Under the pieces are notes generated by a model that was not told where the DNA came from, made no database searches, and saw only the letters and a program-made list of their open reading frames with translations. From positions 1 through 5,081 of the forward strand of contig JAFRAF010000308.1 in NCBI GenBank assembly GCA_017405545.1: 5,081 nt of DNA. The letters run 5' to 3'. Origin of the DNA: Oscillospiraceae bacterium (lineage in GTDB: Bacteria > Bacillota > Clostridia > Oscillospirales > Oscillospiraceae). Shown piece after piece: positions 1-4,938 of the stretch. Within the stretch, counting starts at the first letter, position 1, and the number at the start of each line of letters is the position of its first letter. The position numbers and the translations under genes are program-made.

Positions 1-102
1 CTGGACGAGGTGGCCTATGTCCGCTTCGCCTCGGTATACAGGCAGTTTAAGGATGTCAACAGCTTCATGGATGAGCTCACAAAGCTGCTGAGTGAAAAAT
101 AG
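1..102 (+). CDS. nrdR: Transcriptional repressor NrdR, C-terminal end (partial)
   Basis: The first 33 codons of the window are open from the left edge to a TAG stop and read as the end of NrdR, the ATP-cone repressor of ribonucleotide reductase genes. The peptide contains the highly conserved stretch [16 protein letters not shown], followed by a short helix (VNSFMDEL) and a lysine-rich tail, as at the end of the ATP-cone domain in this family. The family is about 150 residues long, so roughly three quarters of the gene, including the zinc ribbon, lies outside the window. The stop is followed within a few bases by a hairpin terminator. Known role of the family: it senses ATP/dATP and binds paired NrdR boxes upstream of nrd operons; no such boxes were identified here. 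Confidence 0.93.
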   Translation: MDEVAYVRFASVYRQFKDVNSFMDELTKLLSEK

Positions 103-104
103 TA

Positions 105-146
105 AAAAAGGCGCCGGGGATCGCTCCTCTGCGCCTTTGGATTTTT
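105..146. terminator. Bidirectional intrinsic terminator between nrdR and ferritin
   Basis: A perfect 8-bp inverted repeat (AAAGGCGC at 107-114, GCGCCTTT at 131-138) encloses a 16-base loop that can itself pair partly. On the plus strand it is followed by T-rich GGATTTTT, and on the minus strand by a run of six T (104-110 region). It sits between the converging nrdR stop (102) and ferritin stop (177), so it can serve both transcripts. Confidence 0.8.
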
Positions 147-176
147 CACGTATTTGATTTCGGACGCTATGCCGAT

Positions 177-686
177 TTACAGGACAAGCGAGGGATCGGA
201 GTACACTCTGCCCTGGAGCTCGCTGTTGAGCATGTAAAGGCCCTTCGGGTCGCTGCCGAAAAGCTCCATCTTTGTGATGAGATCGTTGGCGTTCTTCTCT
301 TCCTCGCCCTGCTCCTTAACAAACCAGTCAAGGAACTGAACGGTACGGAAATCCTTTGCCTTCTGAGCTGCGGCGTAAATATTGTTTATGAGAGATGTGA
401 CATATTTTTCATGCTCCAGTGCGGCCTCAAGGGGGTCGGACAGGGTGGAAAAGGTCTTGTCTGGCTTACCAATCGCCTCCAGCTCTACAAGCTGATCGTT
501 ATTGTGCAGGAACTGATAGAACAGCATTGCATGTGACTGTTCCTCCTTCGCCTGTATTTCGAACCAGTTTGCAAAGCCGTCAAGTCCCTTTGCGGAATAG
601 AAATTCGCAATGTCAAGATAGAGATACGCTGAATAGAATTCCTTATTGATCTGATCGTTGAGCAGATCGCGTATTTTCTTATCCAT
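177..686 (-). CDS. ftnA: Bacterial non-heme ferritin
   Basis: A 169-residue ferritin, the normal length for FtnA-type bacterial ferritins. Such proteins form a 24-subunit cytosolic shell that oxidises Fe(II) at a di-iron ferroxidase centre and stores it as mineral. The expected ligands are all visible: E16 and Y23 in helix A, E49 and H52 in helix B (EEQSHA), E93 in helix C (EHEKY), and E125, Q126 and E129 in helix D (KEQGEEE). Helices A-D fall at roughly 4-33, 39-66, 85-113 and 116-144, with a short E helix near 148-160. There is no heme-ligand methionine typical of bacterioferritin at the dimer interface that I can place with certainty, so FtnA is preferred. The ATG at 686 has GGAGG at 695-699, 8 bases upstream. 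The gene is monocistronic: it has its own promoter and a shared terminator. Confidence 0.95.
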   Translation of the reverse strand: MDKKIRDLLNDQINKEFYSAYLYLDIANFYSAKGLDGFANWFEIQAKEEQSHAMLFYQFLHNNDQLVELEAIGKPDKTFSTLSDPLEAALEHEKYVTSLINNIYAAAQKAKDFRTVQFLDWFVKEQGEEEKNANDLITKMELFGSDPKGLYMLNSELQGRVYSDPSLVL

Positions 687-741
687 GTTTTTAACCTCCG
701 TATTTTTTTCAGATTCGTATCGGGGTGGTTGCTTTACCTAA

Positions 742-769
742 AATATATCACTCAAGCTTAATATGTCAA
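742..769 (-). promoter_or_regulatory. Sigma-A promoter of the ferritin gene
   Basis: On the minus strand a perfect TTGACA (-35, plus coordinates 764-769) is separated by 16 bases from TATATT (-10, 742-747), which is preceded by TG plus one base (extended -10). Transcription would start near 735 and give a leader of about 49 bases to the ATG at 686. No convincing Fur or PerR operator was found over it; the AT-rich AATTGATAATT just upstream (776-786) is only a loose resemblance. Confidence 0.8.
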
Positions 770-818
770 GTGTGTAATTGATAATTTAAAGTCCTCTGAT
801 AAAACATACGCCGCCATA

Positions 819-847
819 GTGACATGGTGTGTCCGAAGTGCTATAAT
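819..847 (+). promoter_or_regulatory. Sigma-A promoter of the MBL-fold gene
   Basis: GTGACA (819-824, five of six matches to TTGACA) and a perfect TATAAT (842-847) are separated by 17 bases. The start of transcription would be near 854, giving a leader of about 49 bases before the ATG at 903. It is divergent from the ferritin promoter, with the two -35 boxes about 50 bases apart. The promoter overlaps a possible GTG start at 819, which argues against that start. Confidence 0.8.
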
Positions 848-890
848 AACTATATTTATCGGCGGAAATAACACGCTTCTAATAGATGAC

Positions 891-897
891 AGGGAGG
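891..897 (+). promoter_or_regulatory. Ribosome binding site fixing the MBL gene start
   Basis: AGGGAGG lies 5 bases before the ATG at 903. No comparable site precedes the in-frame GTG at 819, so translation is placed at 903. Confidence 0.8.
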
Positions 898-902
898 CAA
901 TT

Positions 903-1784
903 ATGTACGAATTAAATCAGATCGGTGAAAACAGTTTCTATATAGAGAGCCCGGCAAAGATAGGTCTTGTGAGATTAAACGACGAAGAAGTTTGCCTGAT
1001 TGACAGCGGCAATGATAAGGACGCTGGCAGAAAGGTCCGTCAGATACTCGATAAAAACAGCTGGCGTCTCACAGCCATTTACAATACGCACTCAAATGCG
1101 GACCACATCGGGGGCAATGAATATCTGCAGAAACAGACAGGCTGCAAAATATACGCTCCGGGCATAGAGTGCGACTTTACAAATCACCCCCTGCTTGAGC
1201 CTTCGTTCCTTTACGGCGCTTTTCCTCCGAAAGAACTGCGCAACAAGTTTATCATGGCAAAGGGAAGTCTCGCTGAGCTGTTGACAGACACAGTCATGCC
1301 GGAGGGGATGTCCTCAATAGAGCTGCCGGGACACTTCTTTGATATGGTGGGATTCCGCAGCGCGGATGACGTGGTGTATCTCGCCGACTGCCTCTCCAGC
1401 GTTGAGACGCTGAACAAGTATCAGATAGGCTTTATATACGATGTGGCGACATATTTGAACACCCTTGAAAAAGTGAAACAAATGAGCGCATCGGTATTCG
1501 TCCCCGCACACGCCGCGGTCTCAAAGGATGTGACAGAGCTGGCAGATATCAACATCGCAAAGGTACATGAGATAGCCGACAGGATAACTGAGCTCTGCGA
1601 AAAGCCCATAAGCTCCGAAAAGCTGCTGCAGAAACTGTTTGACAGCTACGGGCTTGTTATGGATTTCTCCCAGTACGCTCTTGTGGGCAGCACCGTCCGT
1701 TCCTATCTCACTTGGCTTAGGGAAGAGGGACGATTGACATTCTGCTTTGAAAATAATGAGCTCCTGTGGTCGTCTGTTTCATGA
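903..1784 (+). CDS. MBL-fold metallo-hydrolase with HxNxDH motif
   Basis: A 293-residue metallo-beta-lactamase-fold protein with no signal peptide, so probably cytosolic. The fold's landmarks are in order: LIDSG (D34), the metal motif THSNADH with H63, D67 and H68, a GH motif at H144, the bridging aspartate in YLADC (D162), and the last histidine in VPAHA (H203). The second histidine of the usual HxHxDH motif is N65, which alters metal site 1. Residues about 235-285 form an alpha-rich tail ending in a TWLREEGRLTF segment that resembles a winged helix, as in some larger MBL hydrolases. The substrate cannot be told from the sequence; thioester/glyoxalase-like or other hydrolase activity is possible. 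The start at 903 is chosen for its SD and because the longer form would begin within the promoter. It is transcribed alone, divergent from ferritin and convergent with the DUF421 operon. Confidence 0.85.
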   Translation: MYELNQIGENSFYIESPAKIGLVRLNDEEVCLIDSGNDKDAGRKVRQILDKNSWRLTAIYNTHSNADHIGGNEYLQKQTGCKIYAPGIECDFTNHPLLEPSFLYGAFPPKELRNKFIMAKGSLAELLTDTVMPEGMSSIELPGHFFDMVGFRSADDVVYLADCLSSVETLNKYQIGFIYDVATYLNTLEKVKQMSASVFVPAHAAVSKDVTELADINIAKVHEIADRITELCEKPISSEKLLQKLFDSYGLVMDFSQYALVGSTVRSYLTWLREEGRLTFCFENNELLWSSVS

Positions 1785-1799
1785 CCGGCAGCGGTTTTT
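1783..1799 (+). terminator. Weak candidate terminator after the MBL gene
   Basis: ACCG (1784-1787) and CGGT (1792-1795) form a 4-bp stem with a 4-base loop, extendable by one G-T pair, followed directly by TTTTATTT. It overlaps the stop codon. The stem is short for an efficient terminator. Confidence 0.35.
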
Positions 1800-1835
1800 A
1801 TTTCTGGAAAGTGAACCTGTGTGGTATAGTATTCC

Positions 1836-1853
1836 CTGTATTAAATAATACAG
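1836..1853. repeat. Perfect 7-bp inverted repeat between convergent genes
   Basis: CTGTATT, then AAAT, then AATACAG: a perfect AT-rich hairpin in the 84-bp space between the MBL stop and the DUF4363 stop. No T-run follows on either strand, so it is not a classical terminator, though it could help end or protect either convergent transcript. Confidence 0.5.
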
Positions 1854-1868
1854 TCCGACATAACAATC

Positions 1869-2249
1869 CTAAAACAGGCTGCCGAAGCTGATCCTTTCCA
1901 TGTTGTAAATGCACTCGAAGTGGTAGTGGGCCCTGAGGGCGGTTCCGTCAACATTTCCTGCGCTGTGAGAATACACCTCCGCAAGCAGGTCGTAAATCGC
2001 ATCGGTAGCTGAGTCAATATCGGCATGCTTCAACACTATGTGTATATAAGCGTCATGCTCGTGCCACACTCTCACCGCTTCCTCGGCGGCCTCCGCCGAC
2101 GCCTGCCAGTTACCCTCTGCGGCGAGCTCCTGGGACTGACAGATCAGCTTGTTTATCTCATCTGTCAGCTTCCCGATATAGCTTACATTAGCAAGGCATG
2201 CGGCAAATATTCCGATGAGGAGAAACGCGGTAAACAGTTCTTTTTTCAT
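1869..2249 (-). CDS. DUF4363 family membrane-anchored protein
   Basis: A 126-residue protein with an N-terminal hydrophobic segment (about residues 5-22) after MKKE, followed by a soluble helical domain. The layout matches the DUF4363 family: N-terminal anchor, a charged helix (LTDEINKLICQSQELAAEG), the GNWQASAEA and VRVWHEHD region, and a C-terminal helix with ADIDSATDAIYDLLAEV. Function is unknown; the soluble part is expected outside the membrane. C18 lies in FAAC, but phenylalanine at -3 makes a lipobox doubtful, so a plain signal anchor is more likely. Its ATG overlaps the TGA of the DUF421 gene (ATGA, 2246-2249), with AAAAGGA 6 bases upstream inside that gene, indicating translational coupling. 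DUF4363 genes commonly sit next to DUF421 genes in clostridia, which supports the call. Confidence 0.8.
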   Translation of the reverse strand: MKKELFTAFLLIGIFAACLANVSYIGKLTDEINKLICQSQELAAEGNWQASAEAAEEAVRVWHEHDAYIHIVLKHADIDSATDAIYDLLAEVYSHSAGNVDGTALRAHYHFECIYNMERISFGSLF

Positions 2250-2923
2250 GTTTTGTCCTTTTCATCCACATAGATGTTGAACGAGGAGTCGCTGGTGAGA
2301 AGAAACACATCTTCAGGACTTTCTATATTTCTTTTTTTCAGCTCCTTGTCCAGCCAGGCGCGATCAATGCCCAGAAGCTTGAGATTCCCATCTATAATAT
2401 GGCCGTCATTTATAAGGATGACGGGATAACTGCTGTTGCCTGAATCTATGTTGAGCTGGGCCGGGGTAACAGGGCATTCCGATGGGTAGAGAAGAATACT
2501 TATGGATCCGTCGGGTTCAAGCACGGCGGTCTGTATGGACGATATATCCGTTACTCCCTGCTTGCGCAGCTCAGAGGTCAGTTCGTCAATATTAAAGCGG
2601 TTTTTACGCATCTCCTTCTGGTTTATTTTCCCATGTGATATAACTATGCTCGGCACATCCCCCAAAAGCGAGCGGAGCCGTATGCTCTTTAAGGTTATAG
2701 CCGAGATGAGCACCTCACAGCTTAAAAGCGTCAGCGCGGGCAGAATTCCGTAAATAAGCGGTATTCCCATGTCCTCAAGAGGATTCGCCGATATGTCGGA
2801 TATAAGCACGGCTGCCACAAGCTCGCTCGGCTCAAGCTCGCCGAGCTGACGCTTTCCCATGATGCGCATTGCCAGCATTATGAGGAAAAAAACGATCAGT
2901 GTTCTTAAAAAAATAATCGCCAT
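2246..2923 (-). CDS. DUF421 / YetF-like membrane protein
   Basis: A 225-residue protein of the DUF421 (YetF/YdfR/YrbG) family. It has about three N-terminal membrane segments (roughly residues 3-21, 33-48 and 54-77). The family signature is clear: RIMGKRQLGELEPSELV, then ISDISANP (42-48), with IPLIYGILP after it. The soluble C-terminal part carries the characteristic FNIDELTSELRKQGV, an AVLEPDGSISIL strand pair, and a second repeat with PVILINDGHIIDGN. The family is common in spore-forming Firmicutes; its molecular function is not settled. The start is set at the ATG at 2923, because the in-frame TTG at 2941 would put the SD (AAAGGG) inside the coding sequence. It is the first gene of a two-gene operon with the DUF4363 gene. 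Confidence 0.9.
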   Translation of the reverse strand: MAIIFLRTLIVFFLIMLAMRIMGKRQLGELEPSELVAAVLISDISANPLEDMGIPLIYGILPALTLLSCEVLISAITLKSIRLRSLLGDVPSIVISHGKINQKEMRKNRFNIDELTSELRKQGVTDISSIQTAVLEPDGSISILLYPSECPVTPAQLNIDSGNSSYPVILINDGHIIDGNLKLLGIDRAWLDKELKKRNIESPEDVFLLTSDSSFNIYVDEKDKT

Positions 2924-2932
2924 ACACTGCCG

Positions 2933-2938
2933 CCCTTT
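2933..2938 (-). promoter_or_regulatory. Ribosome binding site fixing the DUF421 start
   Basis: AAAGGG on the minus strand lies 9 bases before the ATG at 2923. A start at the upstream TTG (2941) would have no SD and would translate this site. Confidence 0.65.
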
Positions 2939-2965
2939 CAAATATTTGTTAATCGCTTTTATTAT
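2937..2965 (+). promoter_or_regulatory. Candidate promoter for guaA
   Basis: TTCAAA (2937-2942) and TATTAT (2960-2965) are 17 bases apart, giving a start near 2972 and a leader of about 84 bases. The -35 box overlaps the palindrome CAAATATTTG (2939-2948). A TATAAA at 3026-3031 is an alternative -10 but lacks a good -35. The leader holds only a small TTTAG/CTAAA hairpin (near 2986-3000), and I see no purine riboswitch. No clear promoter was found on the minus strand for the DUF421 operon. Confidence 0.35.
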
Positions 2966-3043
2966 TCCTCACGCGCTGAAATATATTTAGAGAAGCTAAA
3001 AATGTTTTCCGCTACCCGGAATCTTTATAAAGAATAAGAAATT

Positions 3044-3048
3044 GGAGG
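3044..3048 (+). promoter_or_regulatory. Ribosome binding site fixing the guaA start
   Basis: GGAGG is 7 bases before the ATG at 3056. Another ATG at 3051 is only 2 bases away and opens a two-codon ORF (ATG AGA TGA) that overlaps the guaA start codon. Confidence 0.85.
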
Positions 3049-3055
3049 ATATGAG

Positions 3056-4345
3056 ATGAAACAGGATATGATAGTTGTTCTGGACCTTGGCAGCAAGGAA
3101 AATGCCTACCTGGCAAGGGAGATAAGGGCTCTCGGCGTATACAGCGAGATACATCCCCACGATATCACCGAGGATGATCTGAAGGCCCTGCCGAATGTTA
3201 AGGGAATAATACTCAACGGCGGGGAAAACCGTGTTGTGAACGGCGCTGAGATTGACGCCTCTCCGGCCGTGTACAACAGCGGTATCCCTCTGCTGGCCGT
3301 AGACCACAAGGGGACCGAAAAATGGCCCGCCGACGCCGGTGAAAAGAGCAAGAAGCTCGCATCCTTTGTCTTTGACACATGCAAGGCTGAAAAGAACTGG
3401 AGCATGGACAACTTCATTTCAGACCAGATAGAGCTCGTCCGCAGACAGGTGGGGGACGGTCGTGTTCTCCTCGCCCTCTCCGGCGGTGTTGATTCATCCG
3501 TGGTGGCGGCCCTGCTTATAAAAGCGATAGGGGAGAGGCTTAACTGTGTCCATGTCAATCACGGTCTGCTTCGTCAGGGCGAACCAGAGCAGGTGATAAA
3601 GGTGTTCAAAGAGGAACTGGGCGCAAATCTCATATACGTTGACGCCGTCGACCGCTTCCTCGACAAGCTGGCCGGAGTCTCCGACCCGGAGAAGAAGAGA
3701 AAGATCATCGGCGCTGAGTTTATCGATGTGTTCAAGGATGAGGCGTCTAAGCTCAGCGGCATAAGCTATCTGGGTCAGGGCACCATATATCCCGACATAA
3801 TCGAGAGCGGTACAAAAACTGCCGGCAACATCAAGTCCCATCACAATGTGGGCGGTCTGCCTGAGCAGCTGGGCTTTGAGCTTGTCGAGCCTCTTAAAAT
3901 GCTGTTCAAGGACGAGGTCAGAGCCTGCGGCCGCGCCCTGGGCCTTCCCGCGTCCATGGTTGACAGGCAGCCATTCCCGGGCCCCGGTCTGGGTGTACGC
4001 TGTGTGGGCGCAATTACCCGCGACAGGCTTGAGGCTGTCCGGCAGTCCGACGCAATACTCAGAGAAGAGTTTGATAAGGCCGGTCTCGCTGGCAAGGTGT
4101 GGCAGTATTTCACCATCGTCCCCGATATCAAGTCCACAGGCATAAAGAACAATTCCAGAAGCTTTGAGTGGCCCGTCGTCATCCGCGCCGTGAACACGGT
4201 GGACGCAATGACCGCCACTGTTGAGGAGCTTGACTGGAATGTGCTCAAAAAGATAACCGCCAGGATCACCGGCGAGGTCCCCGGCGTCAACAGAGTCCTG
4301 TACGACCTCACCCCAAAACCCACAGGAACTATCGAGTGGGAATAA
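3056..4345 (+). CDS. guaA: GMP synthase with degenerate amidotransferase domain
   Basis: A 429-residue GuaA homologue; the usual two-domain enzyme is about 510-525. GMP synthase converts XMP to GMP in the cytosol, using ATP and ammonia from glutamine. The ATP-pyrophosphatase and dimerisation domains are complete: PP-loop SGGVDSS (142-148), HVNHGLLR (166-173), the GVSDPEKKRKIIGAEFI segment, LGQGTIYPDIIESG, KSHHNVGGLPE, and the C-terminal RQPFPGPGLGVR through a KPTGTIEWE end. The N-terminal glutamine amidotransferase is only a remnant (about 1-110). It keeps VVLDLGS, LGVYSEIHPHD and GIILNGG, but where the nucleophile motif GICYG is expected it reads LLAVDHKG, with D83 roughly in place of the cysteine. 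About 95 residues carrying the His/Glu pair are absent before the linker FVFDTC (104-109). The reading frame and SD are intact and codon use is even, so this looks like a functional, ammonia-dependent form rather than a decaying gene. There is no terminator after it. Confidence 0.93.
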   Translation: MKQDMIVVLDLGSKENAYLAREIRALGVYSEIHPHDITEDDLKALPNVKGIILNGGENRVVNGAEIDASPAVYNSGIPLLAVDHKGTEKWPADAGEKSKKLASFVFDTCKAEKNWSMDNFISDQIELVRRQVGDGRVLLALSGGVDSSVVAALLIKAIGERLNCVHVNHGLLRQGEPEQVIKVFKEELGANLIYVDAVDRFLDKLAGVSDPEKKRKIIGAEFIDVFKDEASKLSGISYLGQGTIYPDIIESGTKTAGNIKSHHNVGGLPEQLGFELVEPLKMLFKDEVRACGRALGLPASMVDRQPFPGPGLGVRCVGAITRDRLEAVRQSDAILREEFDKAGLAGKVWQYFTIVPDIKSTGIKNNSRSFEWPVVIRAVNTVDAMTATVEELDWNVLKKITARITGEVPGVNRVLYDLTPKPTGTIEWE

Positions 4346-4426
4346 CAACTGTTGTCCACTTACAACGCCCTTTAACGTCGCGCTGACACTCATGATGGAG
4401 CAGCTGACCTGACGTAACAGAGGCAT
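4346..4426. other. Non-coding junction between guaA and the accessory cluster
   Basis: No gene was recognised here. It lacks a terminator for guaA. A 70-bp stretch (4350-4419) starts TGTTGTC and ends GACGTAACA; read inward, its ends are TGTT-GTC and TGTTACGTC. GCTGAC occurs at 4382-4387 and again at 4403-4408, exactly 21 bp apart, and ACGTC (4375-4379) is inverted as GACGT (4411-4415). Ends of TG...CA type with spaced internal repeats recall the termini of IS21-like elements, but no transposase is present and the resemblance is loose. Confidence 0.35.
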
Positions 4427-4717
4427 TTAAAATGACATAGGCCCGATCAGCATGACATTGGTAGCCATATTGTGCTCAAATGTAGTGTACAGAGTCTGGG
4501 CAAGGGCCTTCTGTGCCTGCTCTTGTCCCACAATGCGTTCATCCAGAATCTTCTTCAAGTTGGGCATTGTGAAGTCTTCGATGTATGTGTCTTCCAGCCA
4601 CGAATCATCATCGTCTTTAGAAGGTTGAAACGGCCCAGCCCTTTTCATACCACTTACATCGTCAAGAGTCATTTTACTGTCGATCTTGTCAGCGTATTTT
4701 TCTTTGATGTAGCCCAT
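4427..4717 (-). pseudogene. ClpX/HslU-like AAA+ ATPase, truncated at Walker A
   Basis: A 96-residue reading frame whose second half reads like the entry to a Clp-class AAA+ module: LKKILDERIVGQEQAQKAL (54-72), with the typical hhGQ motif, a helix, then NVMLIGP (87-93). In ClpX and HslU this is followed by TGxGKT, but here it ends in MSF and a TAA stop, so the nucleotide-binding lysine and everything beyond are missing. The N-terminal 50 residues are acidic and unfamiliar (four aspartates at 35-38) and have no CxxC zinc finger as in ClpX. The ATG at 4717 has GAGGTG 7 bases upstream. No ATPase continuation is visible in any frame in the DNA downstream, which becomes the non-coding junction and then guaA. 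It is most likely the 5' part of a gene cut by rearrangement, but a short protein cannot be excluded. Confidence 0.65.
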
Positions 4718-4723
4718 AGCTGA

Positions 4724-4795
4724 TCACCTCATTATCCGACGATAAGGCCTAATATGCCAAGGACGATCATCAGGATTACCCATGAGTACTTTCAT
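4724..4795 (-). CDS. Tiny ORF, 23 codons, possible frameshifted membrane peptide
   Basis: The ATG at 4795 has a strong SD, AAAGGAG, 6 bases upstream (4802-4808). As written it encodes 23 residues starting MKVLMGNPDD and ending RRIMR, unlike a known protein. In a neighbouring frame the same DNA encodes a purely hydrophobic run (from 4779 down to a TAA at 4734-4732). Dropping one G from the GGG at 4779-4781 joins the SD-driven start to this run and gives MKVLMVILMIVLGILGLIVG, an ideal single membrane helix. A sequencing error, a recent frameshift or a programmed slip could each explain this. It overlaps the end of the 50-residue gene upstream. Confidence 0.4.
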   Translation of the reverse strand: MKVLMGNPDDRPWHIRPYRRIMR

Positions 4796-4928
4796 CCTCG
4801 GCTCCTTTCTCGCCTTTTTCGGCGTCTTCTTTTTCAGGCTTGCGGTAAACGCCCTTCGCCAAATTGTTGACCACGATTACCGCGTTCAGCACTTTTGGAT
4901 CAGGGCGTTTTTCTTTTTTATCATTCAT
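4776..4928 (-). CDS. Small charged hypothetical protein, 50 aa
   Basis: A 50-residue ORF that I do not recognise. It has a basic start (MNDKKEKRPDPK), a short hydrophobic-amphipathic centre (VLNAVIVVNNLAKGVYRK, about 13-30) and an acidic/lysine-rich, probably disordered tail. The start at 4928 has GAGG 8 bases upstream, and that SD overlaps the stop codon of the upstream partial gene, as in a compact operon. A longer in-frame reading upstream (from 5030) is possible but has no SD and reads as the antisense of better frames. Its tail carries the SD for the tiny ORF that follows. Confidence 0.6.
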   Translation of the reverse strand: MNDKKEKRPDPKVLNAVIVVNNLAKGVYRKPEKEDAEKGEKGAEDESTHG

Positions 4929-4938
4929 GGCAGGCACC

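Noticed and set aside
776..790. Possible Fur/PerR operator near the ferritin promoter (AATTGATAATTTAAA)
   Set aside because: Too few matches to either consensus and located upstream of the -35 box; likely just AT-rich promoter DNA.
2939..2948. Palindrome CAAATATTTG in the DUF421/guaA intergenic region
   Set aside because: A single 10-bp AT-rich palindrome is expected by chance; no second copy or known operator consensus.
2966..3043. Guanine/purine riboswitch upstream of guaA
   Set aside because: The leader is short and shows none of the conserved purine-aptamer core; only a 5-bp hairpin is seen.
3494..4426. 310-codon open frame on the minus strand opposite guaA
   Set aside because: It is antisense to well-conserved GMP synthase sequence, has no recognisable motif, and arises from the GC-rich third positions of guaA. 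The minus-strand frame at 3841-4359 is rejected for the same reason.
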